From Lineus longissimus (lineage: Eukaryota; Nemertea; Pilidiophora; Heteronemertea; Lineidae), in assembly GCF_910592395.1 (NCBI RefSeq), contig NC_088323.1, forward strand, positions 10,463,501-10,527,500: DNA of 64,000 bases. Reading direction: 5' to 3'. A model generated the notes under the pieces. The model worked only from the letters and a program-made list of their open reading frames with translations. It was not told where the DNA came from and made no database searches. Shown one piece after another: positions 20,340-30,398 of this stretch. The first letter of the stretch is position 1. Each line of letters starts with the position of its first letter. The position numbers were made by a program, and so were the translations under genes.

Positions 20340-23300
20340 TTTGCAGCTAGACAAAATCTTTTAAAAAGACAATTGATTGTACATAGAATATGTTTTAACA
20401 TACACTTATAATTAGCCACAGAGATACTTGAAACTAAAGAAATTTGTCAATTGGTCTATAATTGGATTTACCATGTCACAGAGAAAGTGTAAGACTGTTT
20501 TTTATGTACCAAATCAATATATTTGCATGGTGTGACATAAAATTATACATGGCATGGCATGACATGACATTGGACACTTTAACTGATACGAGCATGGTTT
20601 GAGCATGGATTAGACGCGTGGAGGGTTAATGTGCAACTTTATGACCTAGAAAACCTCTTTTTTGAGCTCAGCACCCCCAAATTACCCAATATCGAGTCTT
20701 TTCAGTTAGTTCGCTGAGATGTCAAACGGAACTTAGTTTCTAGGCCAGTTTTCATGGTATGCCCCACGGTCTAATAATGATAATCTGAGTGTGTCACTTT
20801 GTAATCAACACGTTTACAAATCATTGTGATGGAAAGCCATCCAAATTCAGTTCATAGTGTCGATTACAAAACCGAAAGGGGCCTGATAAAAAGCTATGCA
20901 GGCTCGCCCAGAATCATAAAACTAATTTGTGGGAATGGAAATAATCCTCCAATGTAATATTTGATGTAAAGAATCTGAATAGGTTTTGCCTGATTTAGCT
21001 GCATTGAAATGGAAAGCCATTCAAGGCAATAAAATCCATCGAAATTCAGCGTGTATGATGACTTTTTGGAAGCATGGCGTTTTAAATTCATTCAAAATTA
21101 TCGATGGGGAAACTATTTATAGGCCCTAATAAATCTATGCATTTAGTACTTGCAGGTTATTTATCAATATTTACTGTTGCATTTACCACTTTTCCTGAGG
21201 GAAAATCAGTATAGTGTAGGTTAAGACAGGGACATAGTCACAACCTTTCGGTCCTTATAGTGTAGGTTAAGACAGGGACATAGTCACAACCTTTCGGTCC
21301 TTATGTATAGTGTAGGTTAAGACAGGGACATAGTCACAACCTATCGGTCCTTCTGTATAACATAAGCTAAGGTGGGGACATTGTAACAACCTATTGGTGT
21401 TTATGTAAATGCTTTCCCTTTGATTGAAACAGAATCACAACTACTGTCAGCTAATGTGCCAACCAGTCCTGTCGATTACCATGTAAATGAACGTTTAACC
21501 ATCGAATATAGAAATTAAACAGGCTATCGGTCATTTTCTGATGAACATGGAATGAAATAGAAACCAGCAGTGCTTCATCCTCATGCAAGTGTGTTCCTGA
21601 CAGCTGGGAAACGAATCGCAACACATGCTGGCTGGTATTAATGGCGACTGTTCCAGCAGTATTCACGTGATCATATCAAGCTACCATGGCTGCCGATCCA
21701 TATGTAATGTCTTCTATTAAGACTACACAACAATTTATTACTCGATTTTTGCAAGTTTAAGTCGCATCATTTCAGCAAGATATTAAGTCACATCATAATT
21801 ACAGCCAACCATTCAGTATCACTTCAGTGAATTATGTCAGGAAACTGATGGACTATTTTGAGTCCTAAAAGATTACTCGGTAGGGTCAGAAAAACATAAT
21901 CATCAGTATAGGCATAGTAATTGTTTTGTATCTGATAGTGTGCTGATGAATACCTTTATTGTTGGCGGACATTCATAAACGTATGGACAAGTTGCAGCTT
22001 TACCTTATTGTAAATCGTCGTTATAAACAATGTCCACACAAAATGACTCTGTCATGTGGTTGTCATGAGGTTAAGCATTCTCCAAACAGAAATGTTATTC
22101 ACGTCTCTCTGCCTCCGCTGAGATTAGGTCACAGCCATAGTTCCGTACAGTATTTCGGGTTGAAATACAAAACACAATGTTGTATTGTGCACAGCTGTGC
22201 AACTTTCTACAAAAATGGACGATCTGCCTAAAAAACGGCCGCATCTTCACTTGTCGGAGTCTCAGAAAAAATCATTGAGATGGTGAGTAGGCACATATTA
22301 TTATAATCTGAATTGTCCTAAAGGCTACTGGGTGTGGCGCATGGAAGGGTCAGATCACTATTCACTAGTGCTGTTGCCCAGCCAATGGCCATGAAAATCT
22401 TTGTAACCGCAATTATCCGAGTCGGTCTTGATGCAGTAGGTCGACCCACTAGTTCCAATGCCATTGCATGTAACCTGGCCTACGTCAATTCCCTGCAGAA
22501 TTCTACCCAAAGATTGCAAATCCTACCCTTTCATAAGTGTAACTTTAAAGAGCTAGTCGCTCTGACCCAGGCCGACAAGGGACTTTTTCAAACTGTCTAC
22601 ACAAGCATTAAATATTTCTACATCATACATCTAATATCCTATATGACTATCATGAATCGTCGTCCCCTGTACCAATGACCTTGAATCAAAACTATTTCAA
22701 CAGAATCCTCTGTTTACTAGATAGAGGAACGAAATTCCGATGGAATATTCTAGCTTTTTGATACAAGTTAGCGTGATAAAATTCGTCAGTATTCGTCATG
22801 CCGCAATCACAAAATCGTTGCCAGGCTGTCCGAGAATTAGATTTGATGTGCATTATTTGTGGCAAGTGTTTTGTTTTCGTTTAACAAATCACATCATATT
22901 GATACCAAGTTGAAATGTCATGCGTACACAGCGTCAATTTGAAATTTTATTGGGAATAGAAGTACTCTGAAGATATAATCATTCTTTGCACTCAACTCAA
23001 AACTGTTCTTAGCTTACTATCATTTCGTGCGAGCTTCGAAACCAATGGTTAAAGCGAAAATTCGTAGCGTAAAAATCAGGGTCATACATTGAGTGTCATG
23101 AGTCATTCCCGTATCTGCACATCCACTGAAGCCAAAAAATCTGGAGTAGTAAAATTTAACCACCTGTCAACTCTTTGTCCACTCAACCAATCGATGTCCA
23201 CCTAACTTCGTACTTTTACCAGTCGGCACTATCGTTAAGCCTATGTTCTGAGGAGTTTATATAACCAAGTTGACATTTAGGCTTTTATCCCAAAGACCAA

Positions 23301-24239
23301 GTCAGATTAACTTCCCTAATTTTGAACAGTGCAGTCGTATCTAAACAGTGGCAGTCTGTCTTCCCCCCTGCTTTAGACAATATGGCACTCAATGTTTATG
23401 TTAAGACATCCCCCCCTCCCCCCATATGTGATCCCCAAATGCATATGCCATTCCAGGCTGAAATACAGTGTTCCATTTTTACCTCCTTTTCAAGTGAACA
23501 TACATGTAGCCCTGCATTCTGCGGGTCAAACAGCTATGATAAGGTTTTTGAAGGAACAGAAAGTAGTTTGGTCTGCTTTCTTATCACACGAAAATACAAT
23601 GTTGTGGATTAATGTGAGATAAGGATGCTTTGATTGTACTATTTTCTAGTAGAAAAGAATCAATTCATATAGATGATTATGTACTAGCGTATTAAACCTA
23701 TAGGGTGAGAATCAAAAGTCCACCAAGCTTGAAACATTTGAAGTGGGGGCGTGTAAAATCATAATAATGTTTCAGCAAATTCCAAAAACAAAATTCCCAT
23801 GCAGAATCACAGAGGATAAGTCAGTGTTGTAGTTCCATCACAGCACCACTTTTCCGTTCTCCAAAATGATAAGCAAATATTACCAGCTGTAACTTAGACA
23901 ATAACTATGGTTATTCCTGCAAATACAATAGTGTGCCCTGCTTAGGAAAAAATAGGCGCTTGTCTCATATGGACAAAATGCTTCAGAAACATGTTTGTGT
24001 AAGTTATATGATTTAAGTTGTCTGGGGGCTATTGTCCTGGTACAAAAGAAGAATGATATTTTCATTATTTTGATAAATTCTTACGAAACTGCCGAGTTTT
24101 ATTATGTCTGACTCACTAAATCATTATAAAATTAACTCACTGTGTTGAACTCCCGAGTGCCGACGATGCCCGAGTTGATCATACGTAAGAATTAATTGTA
24201 ACTCTAGAAACTCATTATATTTCCATACCTGATTTTCAG
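20340..24239. other. Non-coding stretch
   Basis: About 3.9 kb without a supported gene. It holds AT-rich DNA, a GGCATGGCATGACATGACA run near 20,552, the tandem repeat at 21.2-21.4 kb, a C-rich run near 23,410, and short chance ORFs without conserved character. Confidence 0.5.
21210..21406. repeat. Tandem repeat, about 4 copies of a 46-51 bp unit
   Basis: The unit reads TATAGTGTAGGTTAAGACAG then GGACATAGTCACAACCT and TTCGGTCCTTATG. The first three copies are nearly identical; the fourth (from ~21,357) has diverged. No ORF crosses it. Confidence 0.8.
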
Positions 24240-25360
24240 ATCCTGGGTCTTATACCTGGTGAAGTCGAATGGCTTAGCAACCATATGGGTAATACAGGGG
24301 ATATTCACAAGGAAGCCTACATGTTGCACAAATCAACTATAGAAATGGCTAAAGTGTCCAAACTGTTACTTGCAATTGACCAGGGAGTGGTTGGAAACTT
24401 CAGCGGAAAGTCATTGGACGAAATTGATGTAGACAGTAGGTTTGACTTTCTTTAAACTTTAGTGCCATGCCAGAACAAGAGTGGAAAATGATTCCTCTCC
24501 TTGTAGAGTACTTTGTGGATTATGTGTTATGAGGACGATGAACTTGAGCCTGGGCAAATATGAAGTGGCAGGGCACTTGCACGGCTTCAGACTTACACCA
24601 TTGTGCTTTCTGTAATCAATGTCAAGGTCATATTGGGTCAAATTTGGAATGTTGATACGTTTGTTTCTTTAAAGTTTTAACAGTTACAAAATAAATTTGT
24701 TTCAGATATTCCTAGGACTGCTTTTGATGAAAAAGATGATGTTGATTGGGATGAGGAGGATGGTGAATGCAGTGTTCAAAGTGAACATGCCAGTGATTCC
24801 AATGGTAAGGTTGGGAAGACAAAGAACAAAAGACGAAAGCGAAAAAAACAGTGACAGTGAAGATGGCGTTGAATGTCAACATGCTGATGATTCAGTGGCT
24901 AAAGGAGGACCAAAAAAGCGGAAGTTGAAAAAGAAGTTGACAGGAAAACAAGGTAAACCGAGAAAATCCAATAAATTGCCGCCTGATGATTCACCTGACC
25001 GTTCTCCGAATTCTCTTCCAAGACGAACGGCTCGAAAGGGAAAAAAGATTAGAAATATAGAACCGGACTCTGATGAACATAATGATTCAGCCATGGATTC
25101 AAATTATAAAGCCAGCAGTAGCAGCTCATCATCTGAATGTGATTCAGGAAATGATAGTATGGAGATGCCTAGAAAAAAAGGTAAAGCAACTGTCAGAGGA
25201 AAGACGCAGATGGTAAGATGGACAAAGGAAGAACTGACTGCATTAGAACTGGGATTCAAGTGACACCTCTTGAATTAACGAATCTCTCGCCAAAATGATA
25301 TTTCGAGAGCAGTTGGTAATATTCCAGTCCTGCCAGGCAGAGCTGACGCTCAGATAAAAA
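24240..25360 (+). pseudogene. Decayed gene with recombinase-like block and Myb/SANT-like end
   Basis: Exon A is 24240-24435 (acceptor TTTTCAG, donor GTAGGT) and encodes WLSNHMGNTGDIHKEAYML and STIEMAKVSKLLLAIDQG. This block occurs in a widespread family of animal proteins of unknown function and resembles the GH-x(n)-H-x(n)-Y end of tyrosine recombinases. Exon B starts at 24,706 in matching phase (NIPRTAFDEKDDVDWDEEDG), then needs a frame change at an A-run near 24,845 to enter a long Lys/Ser-rich segment. It closes with RWTKEELTALELGF, the opening of a Myb/SANT domain whose remainder (…LPGRADAQIKR) is broken by stops to ~25,360. Probably a transposon-derived or host gene remnant. Confidence 0.45.
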
Positions 25361-25670
25361 GATGAGTTCAGCATATGATCAAATCGGAAAGCAATGCACG
25401 AAACGCCTTGTTGAAGAAGTCAAAGGAAAAAATGGGAAATATCTAGATAATATGCAATGGTCAAACAACCAAATCACATTTTCAGGTTGTCCTAAATTGA
25501 TGAAAATTCCCCCGAAGACCAGGCTTTGCGTTTCCTTGCTAGGAAAGGCCATCATAATTTTTTCTATTTGGTGTCCTCAAAAATCATGTCTGCTCAGGTT
25601 TTTGATGATAAATGTGGTATCAATATGTAAATTCATTCGAATGTCACAGAATAATAAGATTTGATAAGTG

Positions 25671-25918
25671 ATGGCAATCCATCAAAATCACAAATCTATA
25701 ACAAGATCTGGCTAGAACCTAGACAGTGTATGACTTGCAAATTAGAAACAACTGTGATAGCTTTCCAAGTTCAATGCATGTACTAATATTCACGTTAATT
25801 TTCTTGTCGCTTACTAGAGTTGCAAGTTATAGCATTTGACATGTGATGGCAATCCATCCATATACCGTAACTTGCATTTTAGTTGCATTAGCAATCAATC
25901 CAAATCACTTGTTATTTG
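25671..25918 (+). repeat. Tandem-repeated host sequence that received the Polinton (left part)
   Basis: TGATGGCAATCCATC occurs at ~25,671 and again at ~25,841, the starts of successive ~170-bp units. The first unit contains ATGACTTGCAAATTAGAAAC through ATTTTCTTGTCGCTTAC. The second unit is cut by the Polinton, and its remainder continues to the right of the element at 50,842-50,966. Confidence 0.6.
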
Positions 25919-25924
25919 ATTAGT
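25919..25924 (+). repeat. Left target-site duplication ATTAGT
   Basis: ATTAGT immediately precedes the element's AGTAATAGGG end and is repeated exactly at 50,836-50,841. A 6-bp duplication is the Polinton/Maverick hallmark. Confidence 0.9.
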
Positions 25925-26169
25925 AGTAATAGGGAAACGAATGTATGACTATCCTACGACTTTTCTAGGAATTTGGGCAAAAAACTTCACCCTTCATCAT
26001 TATTCATGTACATTTGTCAAGAATTCATTGTTTTAACCCACAAACACTACCAAAAACCCAACATGGAAAAATTTCTGTTAAGACTGGGGGGTCTTTGGTT
26101 TTTTCCCAAATCTACCAAACTTACTAAAATACGTAACATGGATAAAACTACAAGTTTCCCTATTACTTA
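25925..26169 (+). repeat. Left terminal inverted repeat of the Polinton
   Basis: 245 bp, nearly identical in reverse complement to 50,588-50,835. It starts AGTAATAGGGAAAC and the inner edge carries the reverse complement GTTTCCCTATTACT (26,154-26,167), so each TIR is itself bounded by a 14-bp inverted repeat. The ORF seen in each copy is a by-product of the repeat. Confidence 0.95.
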
Positions 26170-26214
26170 CTTAAGTTGGTTGTTTTTGACCTAACCAAAA
26201 TTCAAGTAAATTAA

Positions 26215-26463
26215 ATGTATTACCCATTGGCAACGAAGCATAAGGATAACATTACATTTGACTTCTATCACTTTGATGCCTATGTTACTGCTAACAGCTT
26301 TTTCAAAGTACAAGAAAGTGATATCACGCCAGGGTTTTTAAAATTGAAAAACAGAGATGATATCTTAGACTTGAAAAAAACCCACTGGCGTTCTACCAGA
26401 CCCAGTTTAACATGGCCGTATAATTCGCGACAACTGGATGTGGCATTTCACTACAGCATCTGA
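26215..26463 (+). CDS. Conserved Polinton protein of unknown role, first gene
   Basis: ATG 26215 in a TTAAATG context just inside the left TIR. 82 codons (YPLATKHKDNITFDFYHFD, VTANSFFKVQE, SLTWPYNSRQLDVAFHYS), then a stop. A shift by one base would add about 26 more codons (EQQQSNDQVTLQ…) ending over the next gene's ATG, so the true product was probably ~110 residues and this copy frameshifted. Function unknown; it looks beta-rich. Confidence 0.5.
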   Translation: MYYPLATKHKDNITFDFYHFDAYVTANSFFKVQESDITPGFLKLKNRDDILDLKKTHWRSTRPSLTWPYNSRQLDVAFHYSI

Positions 26464-26528
26464 ACAGCAGCAATCAAATGATCAGGTCACTTTACAGGTT
26501 CCACACTTACTATCAAATCAGAAAAATT

Positions 26529-27629
26529 ATGAAAAACCTTGATATCCCCATTTTGGGAGAAAGCAATTTCAATGAAACAAATAATAACATTAACCGTAGG
26601 AAACTAGGCGAGTTACTAAGCGAATTTGGCTTAAAAGACGAGTATGATTTTTCAGTGCTTGAAAGTAATGAGGGGTGGACTTCCTGGAGTGAACCGGATT
26701 ACAACCCAAACATAATTGATCCTGGTTACTACATCAATGATTCGAAAATCAATTTCTTTCTGATGCAAGTTCACGAGAATAGAATGCCACCAATGTTTAA
26801 ATCTGATTGGGACGCTGGGATGACTAATTTCAAATATCCAGATACTTTCATCAAGGATCATGTCAGTAGACACAAGAATGTATTTGATGTGATAAAACAG
26901 AAACCATGCCAAACGTACCAACAATTCATGACTCTTAAGTCCTCAGGTTTCTCGAATCCAGGGATAGAAAGATTGAATGATTCCATCAGAACATATGTTT
27001 ACTGTGTACTGGGATCACAGGCCCTTACTAGAACCCCGATTACTGGGACAACAGGAACTGAATTTGACGCCCAGAAGGAGTTCATCAAACTGCTAAGTGA
27101 CTCAATTGAACAGCATGTGGATATCCCTACCTCAATTGCTAGATACCAGAAAGCACTGTCGGACACTCACACACGATTAGACTATGTAATTGCCCCAGGT
27201 CTGTACATCATAGGGTCTGACATGGTACTCAAGATCGGCAAGATCGAGAATTACAACAATGATATCCTGATAGCAACTAAACACTTGAAGCCAGTTAAGA
27301 ATAACATTAACAATGAAAAGACCTTTCCTCCTCTATTGATGCAAGGTCAAACTTCTAAGAAGATAAGGGTTAAGGCTAATATCACTACCACACCAAAAGA
27401 TGTGAAGACTGTTGTGTCCAGTAAAACTGCTGAAACAAGTAAAACTGCTGTAGCAAGTAAAAATGCTGTAACTGGTAGGCCTACTGGGCAGGTCAGGCCT
27501 ATTGTGCCCAATAAGATTGATGTGCCCAGTAAGACTGATGTGCCCAGTAAGACTGATGATACCCATGAAACAATCAATTTTATCCTCTATGCTGTTGTTG
27601 GAAGTTTAATTTTTATTACTGTAAAGTAA
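26529..27629 (+). CDS. Hypothetical Polinton protein with C-terminal membrane anchor
   Basis: The likely start is ATG 26529 (MKNLDIPILGESNF); the open frame extends up to 26478. About 366 residues. The body is globular (NEGWTSWSEPDYNPNIIDPG, LDYVIAPGLYIIGSDMVLKI), followed by a low-complexity Lys/Thr/Val region of short repeats (SSKTAETSKTAVASKNAV; VPSKTDVPSKTD) and a closing hydrophobic segment (INFILYAVVGSLIFITVK). The stop TAA forms TAAATG with the next start. The design suggests a membrane-tethered, spacer-bearing virion protein; that is inference. Confidence 0.55.
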   Translation: MKNLDIPILGESNFNETNNNINRRKLGELLSEFGLKDEYDFSVLESNEGWTSWSEPDYNPNIIDPGYYINDSKINFFLMQVHENRMPPMFKSDWDAGMTNFKYPDTFIKDHVSRHKNVFDVIKQKPCQTYQQFMTLKSSGFSNPGIERLNDSIRTYVYCVLGSQALTRTPITGTTGTEFDAQKEFIKLLSDSIEQHVDIPTSIARYQKALSDTHTRLDYVIAPGLYIIGSDMVLKIGKIENYNNDILIATKHLKPVKNNINNEKTFPPLLMQGQTSKKIRVKANITTTPKDVKTVVSSKTAETSKTAVASKNAVTGRPTGQVRPIVPNKIDVPSKTDVPSKTDDTHETINFILYAVVGSLIFITVK

Positions 27630-28242
27630 ATGGCTGAAGGAGGAGAAGATCTCGAAATGGATAACTTAGACAATTATCGGTAGAACTGCTGAAACAACAT
27701 TCAATAACCCAATGTTTGATGATGGCACAACTTACGAAACATATGTTGACAAGAATTTTTTGAATGAATTGGGTAGGGTTCAAGATGCAAATACTCCAAA
27801 TCTAACTCCCTATGATGACTTTAACAACCCACGTAATTACTCTGTTGAAGAAATCAATTGGAATGGAAGAATTAAGATTGAAACTGAAAAAACGAGAAAT
27901 TTTTTTGATGGCTTTGGCAGTTCAGGTATTAAAGAAGTTTCCGAAGCTAATAGATTGGAAGTGCTTAGATCTGAAAATTTTACTAAGGGCAAAAAGATGA
28001 ATTTTACTCCAGGAAATTTAGAGAATATTTCCAAACTTGTTTTTACAGCAGTAGAAGTTGAGTACAGTATCAATTATGACCTCAATAGTGATATCATAAT
28101 TTCTGGTAATGAGCTCTTAAAAGGAATAACAAATGAAACTCTCTACATGATAGGACACAATAAAGGAGAACTAGTTTGGGTTAGAAAAACAGATAAAGAG
28201 GGTAATCGCCAATTCTACAATAACAAGCTCTCCTGGTGGTAA
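27630..28242 (+). pseudogene. Hypothetical Polinton protein, frameshifted near the start
   Basis: ATG 27630 directly follows the previous stop and opens MAEGGEDLEMDNLDNYR. A frameshift at about 27,680 then moves coding to the frame of RTAETTFNNPMFDDGTTYE, which stays open to TAA 28,240 (last residues NNKLSWW). About 204 codons in all. The content is acidic and mixed alpha/beta (SKLVFTAVEVEYSINYDL). No family recognised. It is not the missing protease: no His-Asp-Cys set is seen. Confidence 0.45.
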
Positions 28243-28267
28243 ATCAGTAATTGAGAAATTAAATTCC

Positions 28268-29323
28268 ATGAGTCATCATTTTAAAAGCACAGGACTTATT
28301 GCCGAACAAAGACAAGAACTAGAAGATGAAGCTGAAAAGAAAGAAAAAAAGAGAAGAGAAGCAACCGCTTTCCTTAATAATCTAAGAGGTGATGATAAAA
28401 CGTCAACACCAAAAGAACAAATTCAAATGCAGGAAATTGTTCATGACTTACGTCCGCCGTCACCGTCAAGAACACGAATCAATAGACCGACACTACAGAG
28501 AACAAATTTAGCAGCACAAATTACTGACGTAATCAATAGTGACGAGGAAAGTTTAGATGAAGATACGATGAATAAAACACTAATGGAAACGCTGATGGGA
28601 GCAACTGATCAAGAACGATTGGAAGAATTTGGTGAGGAAGATGCTAGAGAAATTAGAACAATTGCATTGAATGAGAAAAAGATGGGTGAAACGAGAGGAA
28701 GACTCATCAGTAAGATTGCACTCCTTGATGAACAACACGACCAAGAAACAGACCCTGTTAAGAAACAAGAATTAAAGGATTTACTAGACCAAGAAAGGAA
28801 AAGTTTGAAATACCTTAATGATGAATATGAATCACAAAATGAAAGATGGAAGAGAATTTGGATAGACTACATTAAAAGACCAGATTCAGAGATTTCACTC
28901 AAGGACAGAATCAAGTTACTTTTTAAGATTGAAGGCCTTACAATTGCTGCAATAGTCGCTGCAGTGATTATGATACTGACAACTTTAGGTCTTGGTATCA
29001 GTAATGCTTTACAACCTGTGCATAAACCAGTACCACCAAGTCCTACTCCGCCAAGTCCGGATAAACCATCATCAATTCCAGATAAAGTTAAAGAAGGACT
29101 AAAGAAGTTTGCTGAATGGCTAAAAGAACTGGCCAAGAAATCAGTTGCGGCTTTACCGGGAATCATCGGTTCTATCGTATCATTTCTCCTGAAAACAGTT
29201 GGTGCAGTTGTTGGATTCATGGCCGAACATCTAGTCATTCTAGTGATTGTTGTTGTTAGCTCCATAATTTATGGTTTGATAGAAGGTGTTAAAGCTGTTA
29301 AAGCTGCTAAAGCTGCTAAGTAA
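28268..29323 (+). CDS. Polinton membrane protein with coiled coil and hydrophobic tail
   Basis: 351 residues, intact. The N-terminal half is highly charged and helical (EAEKKEKKRREATAFL; RKSLKYLNDEYESQNERW). One TM segment follows (TIAAIVAAVIMILTTLGLGI), then a Pro-rich linker (VPPSPTPPSPDKPSS), an amphipathic helix (FAEWLKELAKKSVA), and an Ala/Gly/Val-rich double hydrophobic hairpin (LPGIIGSIVSFLLKTVGAVV; LVILVIVVVSSIIYGLI). The ALPGIIGSIVS-x-LL block is one I recognise in Polintons of other animals. It precedes the major capsid gene. A membrane-active virion component is plausible. Confidence 0.65.
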   Translation: MSHHFKSTGLIAEQRQELEDEAEKKEKKRREATAFLNNLRGDDKTSTPKEQIQMQEIVHDLRPPSPSRTRINRPTLQRTNLAAQITDVINSDEESLDEDTMNKTLMETLMGATDQERLEEFGEEDAREIRTIALNEKKMGETRGRLISKIALLDEQHDQETDPVKKQELKDLLDQERKSLKYLNDEYESQNERWKRIWIDYIKRPDSEISLKDRIKLLFKIEGLTIAAIVAAVIMILTTLGLGISNALQPVHKPVPPSPTPPSPDKPSSIPDKVKEGLKKFAEWLKELAKKSVAALPGIIGSIVSFLLKTVGAVVGFMAEHLVILVIVVVSSIIYGLIEGVKAVKAAKAAK

Positions 29324-29336
29324 AATCAATGATTGA

Positions 29337-29430
29337 ATGATTTTCAAGTCAGAGATGAAATGATCAAATAAATAGAATGATTTTCAAGTCAGAGATGAAA
29401 TGATCAAATAAATAGAATGATTTTCAAGTA
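29337..29430 (+). repeat. Direct repeat of ~42 bp before the major capsid gene
   Basis: GAATGATTTTCAAGTCAGAG then ATGAAATGATCAAATAAATA is present twice, and a third partial copy leads into the AAATAGAATG start of the capsid gene. The capsid start context itself has been duplicated. Confidence 0.75.
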
Positions 29431-30065
29431 AATTAAATAGAATGACAACTGGAGTACTTCTCAACACTGAAAGGAGTCATACGATTCCACTAGGATTAAA
29501 GGCCGAGAGAAATCATCACATTATCACGCACAATCCGTCTTCTGCTAACCCAAAAGAAACATTGTACATTAGAATACCTGCTTTAAGAGAAAATACATTC
29601 TTTGTACCCAGGTCTCTTTTTCTGTCAGCTGATGTCACCATTTCTGGTGATTCAAAGAACAGCGTGGTTAACACACATCTGTTAAGGCTTCCATTGAAAT
29701 GAGTAGTGTGATCAATTGATAATAGGGGGCTCCACTGGTGTTGGCCTAATTATGCTAATTAGATAAACATTGGCAGCATGGCCTGGCCAGGTTCACTGCA
29801 TGGGAGCTCCTGTTATGTGTCCTTGGTTCATGATCATATGCCATGGGGATTGATTTAATTCATAGTTAGGGGGCCTAGAATGATGTATGTTCCCTTTCTT
29901 TGAGTAAATATCATCAGAATGGCTTACCTAGTACAATATGAAATAATGACAGAAACAAATGATTTGTATGATTCAAAGTTGATATTTATTGTGTCTGAAT
30001 TCCAATGCACATATATATCATATACATGTCATCTATAAAGAATATTTGTACTGTTTATAAGTCAT

Positions 30066-30398
30066 GTCATGTTGTAAAGTACTGAGCCGGCCACATGCAA
30101 GCTCTAAAGATTTCATAGAAACTGTAAAAAAGTGTGAGGCATTTAGAAAAACTGAACCATCAACACTGCAATCTCTGGCAAAAATACACTGACAAAAATA
30201 ATATAACATGCATCTCTATTATGCCCTTGATATGTTGTAAAATACTGAGCCGGCCACATGCAAGCTCTAAAATTTCATAGAAACTGTAAAAAAGTGCGAG
30301 GCATTTAGAAAAACTGAACCATCAACACTGCAATCTCTGGCAAAAATACACTGACAAAAAATATTATAACATGCATCTCTATTATTATGCCCTTGGTA
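30066..30398. repeat. Two-copy tandem duplication of ~165 bp
   Basis: ACTGAGCCGGCCACATGCAA through GACAAAAATA and ATAACATGCATCTCTATTAT is present at ~30,066-30,231 and ~30,231-30,398 with few differences. It overlaps the C-terminal codons of the nested element's gene, so the last ~30 residues of that frame come from repeat DNA. Confidence 0.8.

Noticed and set aside
21210-21406. Possible CRISPR-like array
   Set aside because: Units are contiguous tandem copies without unique spacers, in an animal-type genome. It is a minisatellite.
22334-22678. 114-residue ORF
   Set aside because: No recognisable domain, no splice or promoter context; sequence looks non-coding.
25973-26194. 73-residue ORF in the Polinton left end, with a twin at 50,587-50,787
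   Set aside because: It lies wholly inside the terminal inverted repeat; identity reflects the repeat, not a gene.
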